From Chinchilla lanigera (Eukaryota > Chordata > Mammalia > Rodentia > Chinchillidae), in assembly GCF_000276665.1 (NCBI RefSeq), contig NW_004955437.1, positions 1,058,840 to 1,122,839 of the forward strand: a stretch of 64,000 bases of DNA, in the 5' to 3' direction. Below the pieces are notes generated by a model. That model ran no database searches. It was not told the origin of the DNA and saw only the letters and a list, made by a program, of their open reading frames with translations. This document shows, in pieces, positions 50,841 to 61,512 of the stretch. Position numbers and translations under genes: made by a program. How positions within the stretch are numbered: position 1 is the stretch's first letter; the number at the start of each line of letters is the position of its first letter.

Positions 50841-50945
50841 TAATGATCAACTGATTTGAAATCTTAATCTTCTTTTCTCTTACTCCTGTGTATTCTGACT
50901 GGATTGTGAGCTCTACTGACTCCCATCAGAGCACCCAAGAAGAAA

Positions 50946-51027
50946 ATGGCTATGAGGGGAGGCCTGGTGTTAGAAGTTTTCTTAATAGCTGTATTGATGA
51001 GGCCTCAGGGATCATGGGCTATCAAAG
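50946..51027 (+). CDS. DRA: DRA exon 1: signal peptide
   Basis: MAMRGGLVLEVFLIAVLM continues to a cleavage region GSWA/IK. Donor atcaaag/gtaggt. Confidence 0.95.
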
Positions 51028-54000
51028 GTAGGTGTTAAGCGAAACAAAACAGGAGACGGTGTACTGTGAAGTTTTGGGGAGATGAAGTATGGAAGTTTGT
51101 AGGCAGTCTTTGGTGTGAAAGTGTGACAGATACTGGGTCTACATTTGAAGGTATAAAAATTGCAGCTTGCTAGGAGGGAGTGTGGTGGTGCATGCCTGTA
51201 ATCCCAGCACTGTGGGGGTGGGGAGAGGGAGGGAGGAGGATCATGCTGGGAGTTCGAGGCCAGCCTGGGCTACACAGTGAGTTCAAGGCTACATAGTGAG
51301 ACTCTGTCTGAAAAACAGAAAAAATTAAAAAATAAAAATAAAAAGCAAGGAAAATAAAATTGCACCTTGATGGAATGCTTCCCTCACCACACAAGTTGAA
51401 ATAAATCAAATTTATTTTAGAGTAACAAAACTGAGTTGGCAATTGATTACTGCCATTATCTGGTATAAGCCAATTGCAAGAGTCAGAACATTCTCTGACA
51501 AGCATTTGCAAGTTATATGTCTGGGCTTTAATTTTTTTCTGATATTTGTAAAATTTTAAAATTGTAATAATTCTGTTAGGATTACATGAGAAAAAATATG
51601 AGAACTTCTTATCTTAACATATGGTAATTAATTTTTGGCACATAAATTCTGTCAACATATTTTCACTGCAGACACTGTATTGAAGATCAGTAGGATGAAA
51701 AGTCACTGAAAAACAACGGCTTGCCCAAGGGTGGGAGGAAGACAGGAATAACAATATTAATTTCATTTAATTTGCTGTATCTCGGGACAGTGATAACTAT
51801 CTCCTTCCCCCATTCCATGCTACAGTGGATTTCATATGATCTGCAGTCACTCTTAGGAATAGTTCTAAGAGAGTGGAAAAATGAATACGTAGAGTCCCAC
51901 ACTATTCTCCGCCATCTGCAGAGAAAACATCTGTGTTATTGTAAATATGTACGATGAAAAGGTGCTCTTCCTTCTCACCCTGAGTGACGCTCCCCAGGGA
52001 TGCAGGTAGGATGGAAACAAAGTAATAACTCAGCTTCCAGATCCATAGGGCCATTGTGGGGCCCACAGTGAGCCCTATATGGTCGTGCTTACCTAAAAAA
52101 GGTAAAGGTTTTCCTTTGTGATGGGAAGTGACAGCTAGAATATCTATGTTTGTGCATATGTCCAAGATGTTAAATGAATTTCTGGGTTTATCCATATGTA
52201 GTCAAACACTGGAATCCCCCACCTTTTCTCTGAAGATTAAATACAGAAATCCTCCCCTCTCCTCTACACACACACCATGGGGGTGCATACGCTCTAGTTG
52301 TAGATTTTCTTTTTCAAGTTGATTATTCTCTTGATATCGGTATACTCCATTTCAATCAGAATATGTCCCGTAATGATAGTCTTACTATAAGAAGCATTAC
52401 AAGAAAGGTCAAGTTGCCAAGGTTGATCCAAGACAGTGGGTGTTCTAGAACACGGTAAGGTCTTCATTTCCAGGGCACCTCAAGCCTGAATTGTATTTGT
52501 CTAATCCTTAAACACAAATAGTTTTTGACCTTAAAATGTGAACGGTACTTGTTGGAAGCCTGACAGTACACTAAGAAATCATTTTCCCTTTCATTTAATT
52601 TTAAAACCAAGCCCACGGCAGAATCAAAAGCCAACAGAACTATAATTAGAAAATTACGCATGAGTAGGTAGAGTAATTTACTCAAGATCACTAGGTGAGT
52701 AAACGAACAAGAAAGGGTTCTTGTTGGTTTGTTTTGTCTTGTCTTGTTTCCCAGCACTGGGGATGAACCCAGGACCTTACCCCTGCTAGGTAAGTGCTCG
52801 ACCACTGATTTAATCCCTAACCCACCCATTCAAGATTGTATTTGATTCCAGAGTTCAAGCAATGTTTGAACTTCAAACTGTTCAGGGCACAATTCCCTTC
52901 TTAGAGCACCGTGTTGGGAGAAAGAGGCTCTGGGGTTCTTGCCTCAGTGTATTTAATGCCAGGGTAAAGGAGAGTGGAGGAAATATTTTAATCTTAGGGG
53001 CTTATTTTAGGGCAATATTTTAGGGAAATATTTTAATCTCAGGTGACAGATGAGATGTTCAGAGTCTAGGACACCTTTAACTGGCTTTTGTTACTAGCTG
53101 AGTTTCTAAAAAGAAAAACATTTCTCAGCTAGTAACATGGGCCAGTTAATGGTGTCCTAGACTCTGAACGTCTCATCCGTCACCTCCTTCAGTCCACCCT
53201 CTTCAACACCAACTCCCGTCTTCCTCCCCTCCGAGCTCTGTTCAGCACAGATGCCCTCCACCCAGACCTCAGTTTTCCACTCGTCCCTACTCTCCATCCT
53301 CCTCTGTTCCCCCGGCTTCTCCTCCTCCACCACATCCCATCCACACACCTGTGGGACCTTCCTCATTTCCTCCTCCAGATTCCCGCTCTAAACTCCTTTT
53401 TCTGCTGTTTCAGAGGAACATAAGATCATCCAGGCAGAATTCTATATGTCCCCTGATGAAGCAGGAGAATTTATGTTTGACTTTGATGGTGATGAGATTT
53501 TCCACGTGGACTTACAAAACCAGCAGACAGTCTGGAGGCTTGAGGAATTTGGACAGTATGCCAGCTTTGAGGCTCCGGGTGCACTGGCCAATATAGCTGT
53601 GGACAAAGCCAACCTGGGAATCATCATGGAGCGCTCCAACAACACTCCGGACACCAACGGTACCTCTGTCTGTGTATTCCTAGGGTTGAAACCCACAGCT
53701 TCAAAATATATTCTTCAGGAATTTGTCTTATATTATTGCCATTTTCCTTCCCAGAGCCCTATCCCTACCAGAAGCAAACCACAAACTCTCATGCACAGCC
53801 CGAGGACTTCATGAGTTTGTTCTTTTCTGGATGTGCTCGAATTTTGTCTCTCTCATCCATGATCATGCACAAATCACTGCCCTGAGCCCATGATGGGGCA
53901 GCCAGGAGTGAGGTGTTTGTGTATCTCATCCCTTGGCATTGGCTCTCGAGTGTCAGAGCTATGTACCTGAGAATGGGGCACAGTTTTAACTGCTTTGCTT

Positions 54001-54828
54001 TGTTTTTCTTCATAGCTTTAGAATCAATAGATGTTTTTGTACCCAAATCAGTGTGGGAGGGAGAGGAGCAAGCGGAAGGAACGGAGGCTAATTTCTGTCG
54101 TGTGTCTCCTAGTGCCCCCCGAGGTCACCGTGCTCTCCCACGGCCCCGTGGAACTGGGAGAACCCAACGTCCTCATCTGTTTCATTGACAAGTTCTCCCC
54201 TCCGGTGATCAGTGTCACGTGGCTCAAAAACGGAAAGCCCATCACCACGGGAGTGTCGTCGACAGTCTTCCTCCCCAGGGACGATCACCTGTTTCGCAAG
54301 TTCCACTACCTCCCCTTCCTGCCCTCTACTGAAGACGTCTATGACTGCAAAGTGGAGCACTTGGGTTTGGATCAACCTCTCCTCAAGCACTGGGGTATGG
54401 AGGACACTTGAGTCCTCTTCATTTTGAAGTTTCCTCCTCTGATGCTTCTTTCTGGACCCTTAGAACTCAGAAGTAGTCCACGATGTCTGCCTGATTTAAA
54501 CGGCCGTGCTCTCCCGTTCCTCAGCGCCCTTCACTTTTCAGTCTACATTCCCTTCCATACCTCGTTCTGCCCTCCCCTTCTTTATTAGTAACTGTTCACT
54601 CGACTACATTTGATCCTAAATGCTATTGCCTATGACGTTCATTACCATCTACCCGTTTTATTCCCCCCTTCAGAGTTTGAGGAGCGAAGCCCCCTCCCCG
54701 AGACTACCGAGACTGTGGTGTGTGCCCTGGGCCTGATTGTGGGTCTGATGGGCATCACTGTCGGCACTGTCTTGATCATCAAGGGCATGGGCAGAAGAAA
54801 CACCGCGAGACCCCAACGGCCTCTCTGA
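50946..54828 (+). CDS. DRA: MHC class II DR/E alpha chain
   Basis: Encodes the alpha chain of the DR (mouse E) heterodimer, which presents endosomal peptides to CD4 T cells. Exons 50946-51027, 53414-53659, 54113-54394 and 54674-54828 join in phase 1 to 765 bp: 254 aa plus stop, exactly the human length. Residues 1-25 are the signal peptide, 26-109 the alpha-1 domain, 110-203 the alpha-2 Ig-C1 domain (Cys132 in LICFIDKF and the Cys in YDCKVEH), and 204-254 the connecting peptide, membrane span and tail. Peptide-backbone contacts Asn87, Asn94 and Arg101 (mature 62, 69, 76) are kept. The alpha-1 sequon NNT at 103 is kept, but the alpha-2 sequon is lost (Ser143). All exons are open with canonical splice sites, so the gene looks functional. 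The beta-chain partner lies outside the window. Confidence 0.97.
51172..51350 (+). mobile_element. B1 SINE in DRA intron 1
   Basis: 'gtggtggtgcatgcctgtaa', 'ggccagcctgggctacacag' and 'gagactctgtctg', with an A-rich tail. A short G-rich run sits inside the left part. Confidence 0.88.
52750..52825 (-). mobile_element. ID-like SINE in DRA intron 1
   Basis: On the minus strand: 'gggattaaatcagtggtcga' with the B-box-like 'ctgggttcatccccagtgct'. It is a somewhat different subfamily from the other copies. Confidence 0.65.
53042..53184. repeat. 61-nt inverted repeat (hairpin) in DRA intron 1
   Basis: The arm 53042-53102 and the reverse complement of 53124-53184 differ at only 6 of 61 positions, with a 21-nt loop. 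Both arms contain 'gagtctaggacacc' in opposite orientation. A pyrimidine-rich stretch follows to the exon 2 acceptor at 53413. Confidence 0.95.
53414..53659 (+). CDS. DRA: DRA exon 2: alpha-1 domain
   Basis: 246 bp, as in human. Contains GEFMFDFDGDEIFHVDL, TVWRLEEFG and GALANIAVDKANL. It ends with RSNNTPDTN, which keeps the N-glycan sequon. Confidence 0.97.
54113..54394 (+). CDS. DRA: DRA exon 3: alpha-2 domain
   Basis: 282 bp, as in human. Contains VPPEVTVLSHGPVELGEPNV, the cysteine in LICFIDKFSPP, WLKNGKPITTGV, FLPRDDHLFRKFHYLPFLP and the second cysteine in EDVYDCKVEH. Ser143 replaces the glycosylated Asn. Confidence 0.97.
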
Positions 54829-54838
54829 TCACATGAAG
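54674..54838 (+). CDS. DRA: DRA exon 4: connecting peptide, membrane span, tail, stop
   Basis: Coding to TGA at 54826-54828, then 10 untranslated bases to the donor atgaag/gtgggt. The membrane span has the usual glycine pattern (ALGLIVGLMGITVGTVLII). The tail is KGMGRRNTARPQRPL. Confidence 0.96.
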
Positions 54839-55512
54839 GTGGGTTGGACATGGTCAGCGGAAGGCACAGATGCAGTTACCTGAGGGAGGGAAGCAGACAG
54901 AGAAGGACATCTGATGCCATTGTGAGAGAAGGGTGAGAAACGTTGTGCCTCTTTGCTAGAAAAACTCGGTTACTGGCACCATCTTGTATCCCAAAGAATC
55001 TGTCATCCCCTTGCACACACAAACTCACAGATGACAATTCAATGAATCTTAGAAATGATCTCTGGTACCTAAGACCATTGTTTCTCATTGCAGTACTGCA
55101 TCTCACTGAGTTAGGAATGTAAGTGTGTAAGGTTTACACCCTTTCCAGTTTATATCTCCTGAAGGATCCTATCAGGTCAGAAGCATTTCCAGGGTGCAGA
55201 TCCTTTGGGGTTATGGTAAATTAATTGCATGAAACAGAAATCTCCTGGGGCCAGGACCCATTTTTTATCCTCCAGCCTGAAAAGTGCTTTTGAAAGATCT
55301 AAAAATAAATAAAGAATGGTTGTTCCTTCATGTTTCCTTGCAAAGTAGCTGTGGGTTTACAGCTCATGTTGGAAATGTTGCCTTTGAGAAAGGTCAGGTG
55401 AATATTAAGAGACTTTTCCATACTGAAATCATTAAAAGAGAAAGATATCTGAAGGAAAGAACTCAAAATATCCACCTTAAACTTCTCAGTAACAAGGCGT
55501 GTTCTGCTACAG

Positions 55513-55897
55513 GTGATGGCCTTTCTTAGAGAGAAGATCAATGAAGAAACCTCTACCTCGATACCTTTCCAAAGCTGGAAGTACTCCAACTGTTCACCTG
55601 CACGAAGAGAGTCATCTTTGGCATTTTCCAGCTCGGAAGTGCAAGAGTGGCGATGCCTTCCCCAGCCGCTCCGTGCTCTAACGTCCCCCTGGGCTTCCTG
55701 TCTATTGCCCTTCCTGTGTTTGTGTCCCCTCCACTTCTCACAGTTTTATTATCACCTTGAAATTCCTCTGGAACAAATCCCGTAAGAGTCTCTCTACTAT
55801 GTAACTTTCTGTTGCATGGGACTAGCTATTGTTTGTCACTTGGGGTTTTCCCAAACTGTGAATTTTAAACATACAATAAAGTATTTTTATGAATTGT
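55513..55897 (+). other. DRA: DRA 3'UTR exon and polyadenylation signal
   Basis: Starts after tctgctacag and opens gtgatggcctttcttagaga, close to the human DRA last exon. AATAAA is at 55875-55880, so cleavage is expected near 55897 (estimated). Confidence 0.85.
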
Positions 55898-56735
55898 GGT
55901 GGAGATTTCAGTGTCTGAGCTAGTTCAGTTTGTGGGTAAAGGGTGTCTGGGAAACATATGTGATCAGGTACCTGAAGTATCTGAATGTTGAAATGTATTT
56001 TAACTGCGGAATTAATCAGAAACTCGGGTTCATTAGGACTTATTTTCATTTCAAGCATCTGCAGACAGTCCTGTTGTGGGAAATCCTCCTCTCGATAACT
56101 CTAGAGCAGGATTGGGTTTGGTTTTCTTTTTGGGCTATCTCTGCTAGCAACAGGTGCCAGGTCCCTTTTGGGTTTTGAACCTCAAGTCAGTGACATGCCT
56201 ACACCTTCAATAGAGTGAATCTCAAATCCCAGGGTTTGACCTCTGGAATGAATGAGCGAGGTGGAGGGGAACAGGTAGGGGAGGAGAGCAGAGCAGAATG
56301 AAAAGAGGATCCACATATTTTTCAGGATTTGCACTCACATCAACATCACTGATTCCAGACTTAATCAGGAATGCAACAGGGCGCTGAAGACGAGTTACCT
56401 GGGTATTCATAGACAATGTTTTGCACACCTGTTTCATTACTAGAATAGTCTGATTCATCTTTGGAACTGTCTTATATTTGGGGATGTGCCTTGAGTTGAA
56501 AAACAGCGTGAAAATAGGGAGCAAGATATGCTATTTAAGTGAAGGAAAGAATATTTGAAATACAATGAGTTGATATTTATCTGTAAAACTATTCCAGAAT
56601 TTATTTCTAATATGGTTGACAGAATCTACCACAAATCAGAAAAGAGAAGAGGAGAGGCACCCAACTCTCCCACCCCACCGCCTCGCTCCACCGGCCAGGC
56701 CCTCCCTTGAAGGCTGCAGGGGGCGTGGCTTATAA
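55898..56735. other. DRA downstream flank
   Basis: No gene recognised. Open frames here match no known domain. Confidence 0.4.
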
Positions 56736-56739
56736 AGTT

Positions 56740-57400
56740 GTTAGGAACATTTGTGTGAAAACGAGTTTTCATTTCTCTGATGTAAATGTTCTGGACCATA
56801 ACTGCTACATCATGTAGCAAATATATATTTAGTTTAGAGAGACCATACTACTTTATATTCTATCCGTGCATGAGAAATTCAGTTTTTCTGCATTCTAACC
56901 AGCATTTCGCATGGTCAGTGTTTTTTATTCTAGTTCTTTTCAGTAACTATGCAGTGATATCTCATCATATTACTAACTTGCATTTCTCTAATGGGAAAGA
57001 CAGCACATCATCCTTGATACTTATTTTCCATATATATCTTCTTTGATAAAATGTCTCATTGTGTCATTTGCCTGTTTTGTAATTTTTTTTTTTAACTATG
57101 GAGTTTTGGTATTTCTTTATGTATTCTAGAAAATATGTCCCTTGTGATATATGTAGCTTTAAAATATTTTCTCCTTATCTGTAGCATGTCCTTTTAGCTC
57201 TTAATAGTATATTTTACAGAAAACGTTTTAAATTTTATAAAGACCACTTTATTGATGTTTTCCTTTTACCTATGATGTTCCTGCTGCCATGTACAAGGAA
57301 TAGTCATCAGGCCCTGACTCAATAAGTCTTGATTTCTACACCTGTATAAAATTCTTATATTTGGTCAGAGTGACTTCCTCAGCTTTCTCTATTAAATTTG
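56740..57400 (-). mobile_element. Old LINE-1 fragment (antisense)
   Basis: Reads like the reverse complement of an L1 3' part, with phrases such as 'catatatatcttctttgata', 'tggtatttctttatgtattc' and 'ttttctccttatctgtagca' in L1 order. Highly diverged. Confidence 0.7.
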
Positions 57401-57767
57401 TTTTATATATTCCAATTATTTTTCTTTTAAATATTAATTTTAGAATAACTTTGAGTATATAACTTTTAAAGTTACCTTAATACCGCTTCGCTTTTTGGGG
57501 GGTCTAAGTAGAAATTGTATTAAACTTGGCTGTCAATTTGGGGGAGTTTTGGGGGCCACGAATTACAAACTGAGTCCAGGGGACCCCAGAGCTTGTTCTT
57601 GTTTTGCCCTTAAACCCGATTGGAACGCAGAAACTCCCTGCTCTTTTCCGGCCACAGCTGGAAGCCCCAGGGCCGAGGACTGCTGTGGTGCTGACGGGGC
57701 AAGATGAGACCTGCTGAGGACAATACGCCTGGGGCAACTCCAGTTTCCTCACTGCCCCCCATCTGGT

Positions 57768-57793
57768 CCTTGTCCTTGTCCTTGTCCTTGCAA
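57768..57793. repeat. (CTTGTC)n short tandem repeat
   Basis: Four tandem copies of a cttgtc hexamer inside an unassigned, moderately GC-rich block (57500-58100). No gene could be supported in that block. Confidence 0.85.
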
Positions 57794-58345
57794 GAATGCT
57801 TCACTCTTCTTACCAGCCCACTGTAGTCACCGTTGCTGTTCCTGGAAACACCCACTGCTCTTCACCAATTGTCCCTGACTCATACATAATAAATAAATAC
57901 CAAGGTTCTGGCTGCCTCCTGGCCTTCTGTTCCCTGAGAGCAACTGCTTCGTCCCAGATCCCTGCTTGTACCTCTATTTCATCTCTTGCTCTTTCTTCCC
58001 ACGGTGCGTCATAACACTTGGCAAGACATTGGAACCCATTGCAGGAGCAGGAGCCTCCGATAGGGGAGGAGTGAACCGACGTCTTAACTGTGTTCAGTTT
58101 TCTCATTGATGAACCTGGGAAATCTCTTCATTTATTTATAACTTCAATAAGCAATTCTGCATGAGTCCCAGACACAATCTGTTAGTGTTGTACATAAGTT
58201 CTACTCTTCTTTCAAGTGATTACAAATTATATCAACTTTTTAATTTTATTGCTTATATAGAAATAAAATTATTGTAGTTGATCTTGAATCCTTAACCTTC
58301 TTTCATAATTAATTAGTTTTTTGACATTTCTTTATTTGTTGGAAC

Positions 58346-59235
58346 TGTAGGGTCAGGGGACTGTAGACAGGAAAAAAAATAGAATAGGGGCCTTATGGGG
58401 TCTTCTAGCTAATCTTCACTGGAAGGAGTTAAAAACCAACTTTATTTGAAAAATTATCCTGGGACATAATTCAAGGATGGGGGTAGAAAAAGAGAGAAAA
58501 ACCAGATAAAGGAAGGCATCAAATGACCTTGGGACTTGCACCAAGGGACCACAAAAAGAGCTGGCAGGCAGGATACAGAGAGAAAGCCAACTGCACATAC
58601 GATAAGCTGCCCCCACCTCCAGTAAAATATAGGGGAAGCAAGGTGGGGCCTACTAACTCTAAGACACTATGTCCTTACACCTATGCACTAATGTATATTT
58701 ATATATGCATGTGCATTTACTCTAGAGTCACTACATTATTCACTCTAGGATCATTACAGAGTACAATAGATACCCACAATCCCCTTTACTAACTCTTAGG
58801 CAACCATGCATAAGGCACCTCCTTGTCCACTAGCAGCCCACCCCAAAGATAAGGCCTTAAAAGGAGGGTTAAGGACAAGTAAACAGAAAGACAGAAAGAA
58901 GCTGCACATAAACCAGCAGAAGAAATGACATTAAGCAGAGCTGCCCAGAAGCCAGTCCAGTTATGGCAAGTTCCGGGTGGAGAGGGAAGAGTCACTCAGT
59001 CCCTATAAAAACAGCAGAGAACAAAGGTCCATCGGTCCTCCATCTTTCTGGAGCCCCCCACCCTGATTTGTTTTTATCAGGGTGGCTATCTATCTTCTCC
59101 TCCCCTCTCTTCCTTTTCCTCTTTACAAATAAAGTGTCTGCCGTTTGTTAAATTTTGCCTCCCTAATTATTTATTGAGGCTGAGTTTTATGATCCTGGTG
59201 GGCCGCTTGGACAGCAGAGCAGTGGGGCTCGTTCC
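58346..59235 (+). mobile_element. Retroviral-type LTR with primer-binding-site remnant
   Basis: Promoter-like 'ccctataaaaacagcagaga' at about 58999 and 'tacaaataaagtgtctgccg' at about 59125 have the spacing of an LTR TATA box and polyadenylation signal. The element appears to end in CA at 59221, followed by gtggggctcgttcc, similar to a proline-tRNA primer-binding site. No viral coding region follows. The left boundary (TG near 58346) is approximate. Confidence 0.55.
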
Positions 59236-59299
59236 CCAGATGCAACAAAGCAAAAGAGGAAAAGCATTTAGTCTTTCACCATTAAGTATGGTTTATTGA

Positions 59300-59380
59300 T
59301 GAGGATGCAGTGGTAGAGTGATGGTCTCTCATACATAAGGCCCTGCGTTCGATGGTCAGCACTGCAGAGAAAAAATAAAA
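59300..59380 (+). mobile_element. ID-like SINE (diverged)
   Basis: 'gaggatgcagtggtagagtg' start, 'ccctgcgttcgatggtcagc' B-box region, A-rich tail. Confidence 0.6.
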
Positions 59381-59419
59381 GATTTAATAGTAGAGTAGGA
59401 AGTTCTCTTCTAGTCCATC

Positions 59420-59835
59420 TATTTTACAGGTTTTGGTATAAGTAGGCATTATTTCTCAAATGCTTTATTGTATCAACTGAAATGACTATATTATTTTTCT
59501 TTAGTTCACATGATATGACGGATTACATTGATTAATTTTAAACATTAAATCAGATTTGCAACCTAGAATGAACCCCACTTAGCAATTTTTATTTGGTTTT
59601 TATTTGCTAATGTATTTTTAAGGAGTCTTGCATCTACACTCATGAGTGTATCTTGCTTTTTAATTTTTTTTGTTGTACTGTTTATGCTTTTCAAATAAGC
59701 AAAGGTGGCCTCATAAAATGTCAGGATGCGTTCTCTTCTACTTTTCAGGACAAATTCTGTAAACTTTATATTCATTCTACCTAAAATGTTTGGTAGATGT
59801 CTCCAGTGAAACTATCTAGACAATGAACTCAATCT
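59420..59835 (-). mobile_element. Old LINE-1 ORF2 fragment (antisense)
   Basis: Diverged reverse-complement L1 text, for example 'gagtcttgcatctacactca' and 'ggtagatgtctccagtgaaa', in the order expected of an inverted ORF2. Confidence 0.65.
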
Positions 59836-59949
59836 TTTAAAATTATAGAGGAGTATAAGTAGAATAAAGATATTCCATGTACAGGAACCTAGTAACGTTA
59901 ACGGATATAAACATTATATGTGATCAACATGGGATAAGTTAATAATATC

Positions 59950-60381
59950 AACAAGAACTGTCTTAGTTACTTTTCTCATTGCTGAGACAAAATACCCAAC
60001 CTCCAAAGTTAAAGGAAAAAAGGTTTATTTAGCTCACAGTTTGTGGAGATTTCAGTTCATTATCAGCTGGCTCCAACGTAGGGTGGTTTGGCAGAGGGGC
60101 ATCACAGAAAAGCACAGTTCATGGTACCCACAAGATAGCAAAAGCAACAAGATCAACAGGGGGAGACAAGCCTCTTTCTGCTCCCTTTATTTTATCAGGA
60201 CTGCTGGGATTAGGGCAGTGCCAATCCAATCAGTGGACTGATCCAGCAATCACCCACCGTTAATCCCAGCACCCTTAATCCTAGCACTGAATCATGAATC
60301 AGTCACAAGCCTCCGGAAAAGCTCCATCTAAAAGTGCTTGAGGTTTTGGGGGGACATCTAGACACAAACCATAACAAGAAC
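59950..60381. mobile_element. Unassigned interspersed repeat with 9-bp direct repeats
   Basis: The 'tgtcttagttacttttctca ... aaaatacccaac ... ggtttatttagctcacagtt' pattern is typical of a dispersed mammalian repeat. It is flanked by aacaagaac at 59950-59958 and 60373-60381. The family was not determined and no terminal inverted repeat was seen. Confidence 0.5.
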
Positions 60382-60633
60382 CAAAATGGGGGAAAGGGAT
60401 TTAGAAGGGGAGGGAGGAGGCAGGAGGGGAGCGGATTGAAAGAGTCTGGCTGTGTTATGTGCATGTATGTGCCCGCTCCCCAAGAGGACTGTGAGTGTAT
60501 ATACTGCAAATATGTACTAAAAAAGAAAGGCTAGAGAGATGAAATAACCAAAAAAAAAAAAATCACACAGCTATTAAATTTATTTACTCTTGAGTTGGTT
60601 TTGGTAGTTTGTGCCTCTCAAGGAATTTGAGAT

Positions 60634-60762
60634 TGATTGGTCAAATTTTTTTTTTTTTTTTTTGTTTTTCTCCGGTATCGGGAACCGAACTCACGACCTT
60701 GTGCTTGCAAGGCAGGCGCTTTGCCGCTGAGCTAAATCCCCAGCCCCTGATTGGTCAAATTT
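60634..60762 (-). mobile_element. Young ID-like SINE with 15-bp duplication
   Basis: A T run from about 60645, then a minus-strand ID body to 60747. The 15-mer tgattggtcaaattt occurs at 60634-60648 and 60748-60762. Confidence 0.95.
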
Positions 60763-61090
60763 ATATACACAGTTGTCCGTTGTAGTCCCTTCGTGCACTG
60801 CTGATGTTTAAGCAGGCTGTAGAGTCCTGTCACTTCACTGATGATCCTGTTAATTTGTGTCTTTTTTCTCTCTTTTTTCAATTTGTCTGTTTTCTTTGAA
60901 ATTTGTCCATTTTATTCATCTTCTCCAAGAAAACCACAACTTTTTCCTCTCATAGATACTCTGTATTGTTTTTAAAATTTCATTTACTTCTGCTTACTTA
61001 CACTTATTACTTTTTTGTCCTTCCTTTAGGTTATTTCATTCTTTTTTTCTAGTTTTTCTAGGCAGAAGCCTAGATTGCTGAATTTGACCT

Positions 61091-61188
61091 TCACTCTTTT
61101 TCTTTTTTTTTCCAGTACTGGGAATCGAATTCACGACCTTATGCTTGCCAGGCAGGTGCTGTGTGGCTGAGCTAAATCCCCAGACCCC
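61091..61188 (-). mobile_element. ID-like SINE
   Basis: Minus-strand body ending 'ctgagctaaatccccagacc', with a T run at its left. A short imperfect duplication, cactcttt(t/g)tc, flanks it. Confidence 0.88.
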
Positions 61189-61383
61189 ACTCTTTGTCAA
61201 TATATGTATTTAATACTCTAAATATATTCTTAAACACTGCTTTCGATGTGTCTCACAAATTTTGATATATTGTTATTTTCATTCAGTTCAACATATTTTT
61301 TATTTCCTTTAAGACATCCATTTTCACCTGAGTTATTTAGAAGTATCTTCACAATTTTTCAAGTGTTTGAGATTGATTGGTTA

Positions 61384-61512
61384 TCTTTATGTTGTTTTCT
61401 TTTTTTTTTTTTTTTTTCCTCCGGTACCGGGAACCAAACTCCCGACCTTGCGCTTGCCAGGCAGGCGCTTTTGCCGCTGAGCTAAATCCCCAGCCCCACT
61501 CTTTATGTTGTT
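61384..61512 (-). mobile_element. Young ID-like SINE with 13-bp duplication
   Basis: Body 61397-61499 on the minus strand. The 13-mer tctttatgttgtt occurs at 61384-61396 and 61500-61512. Confidence 0.93.
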
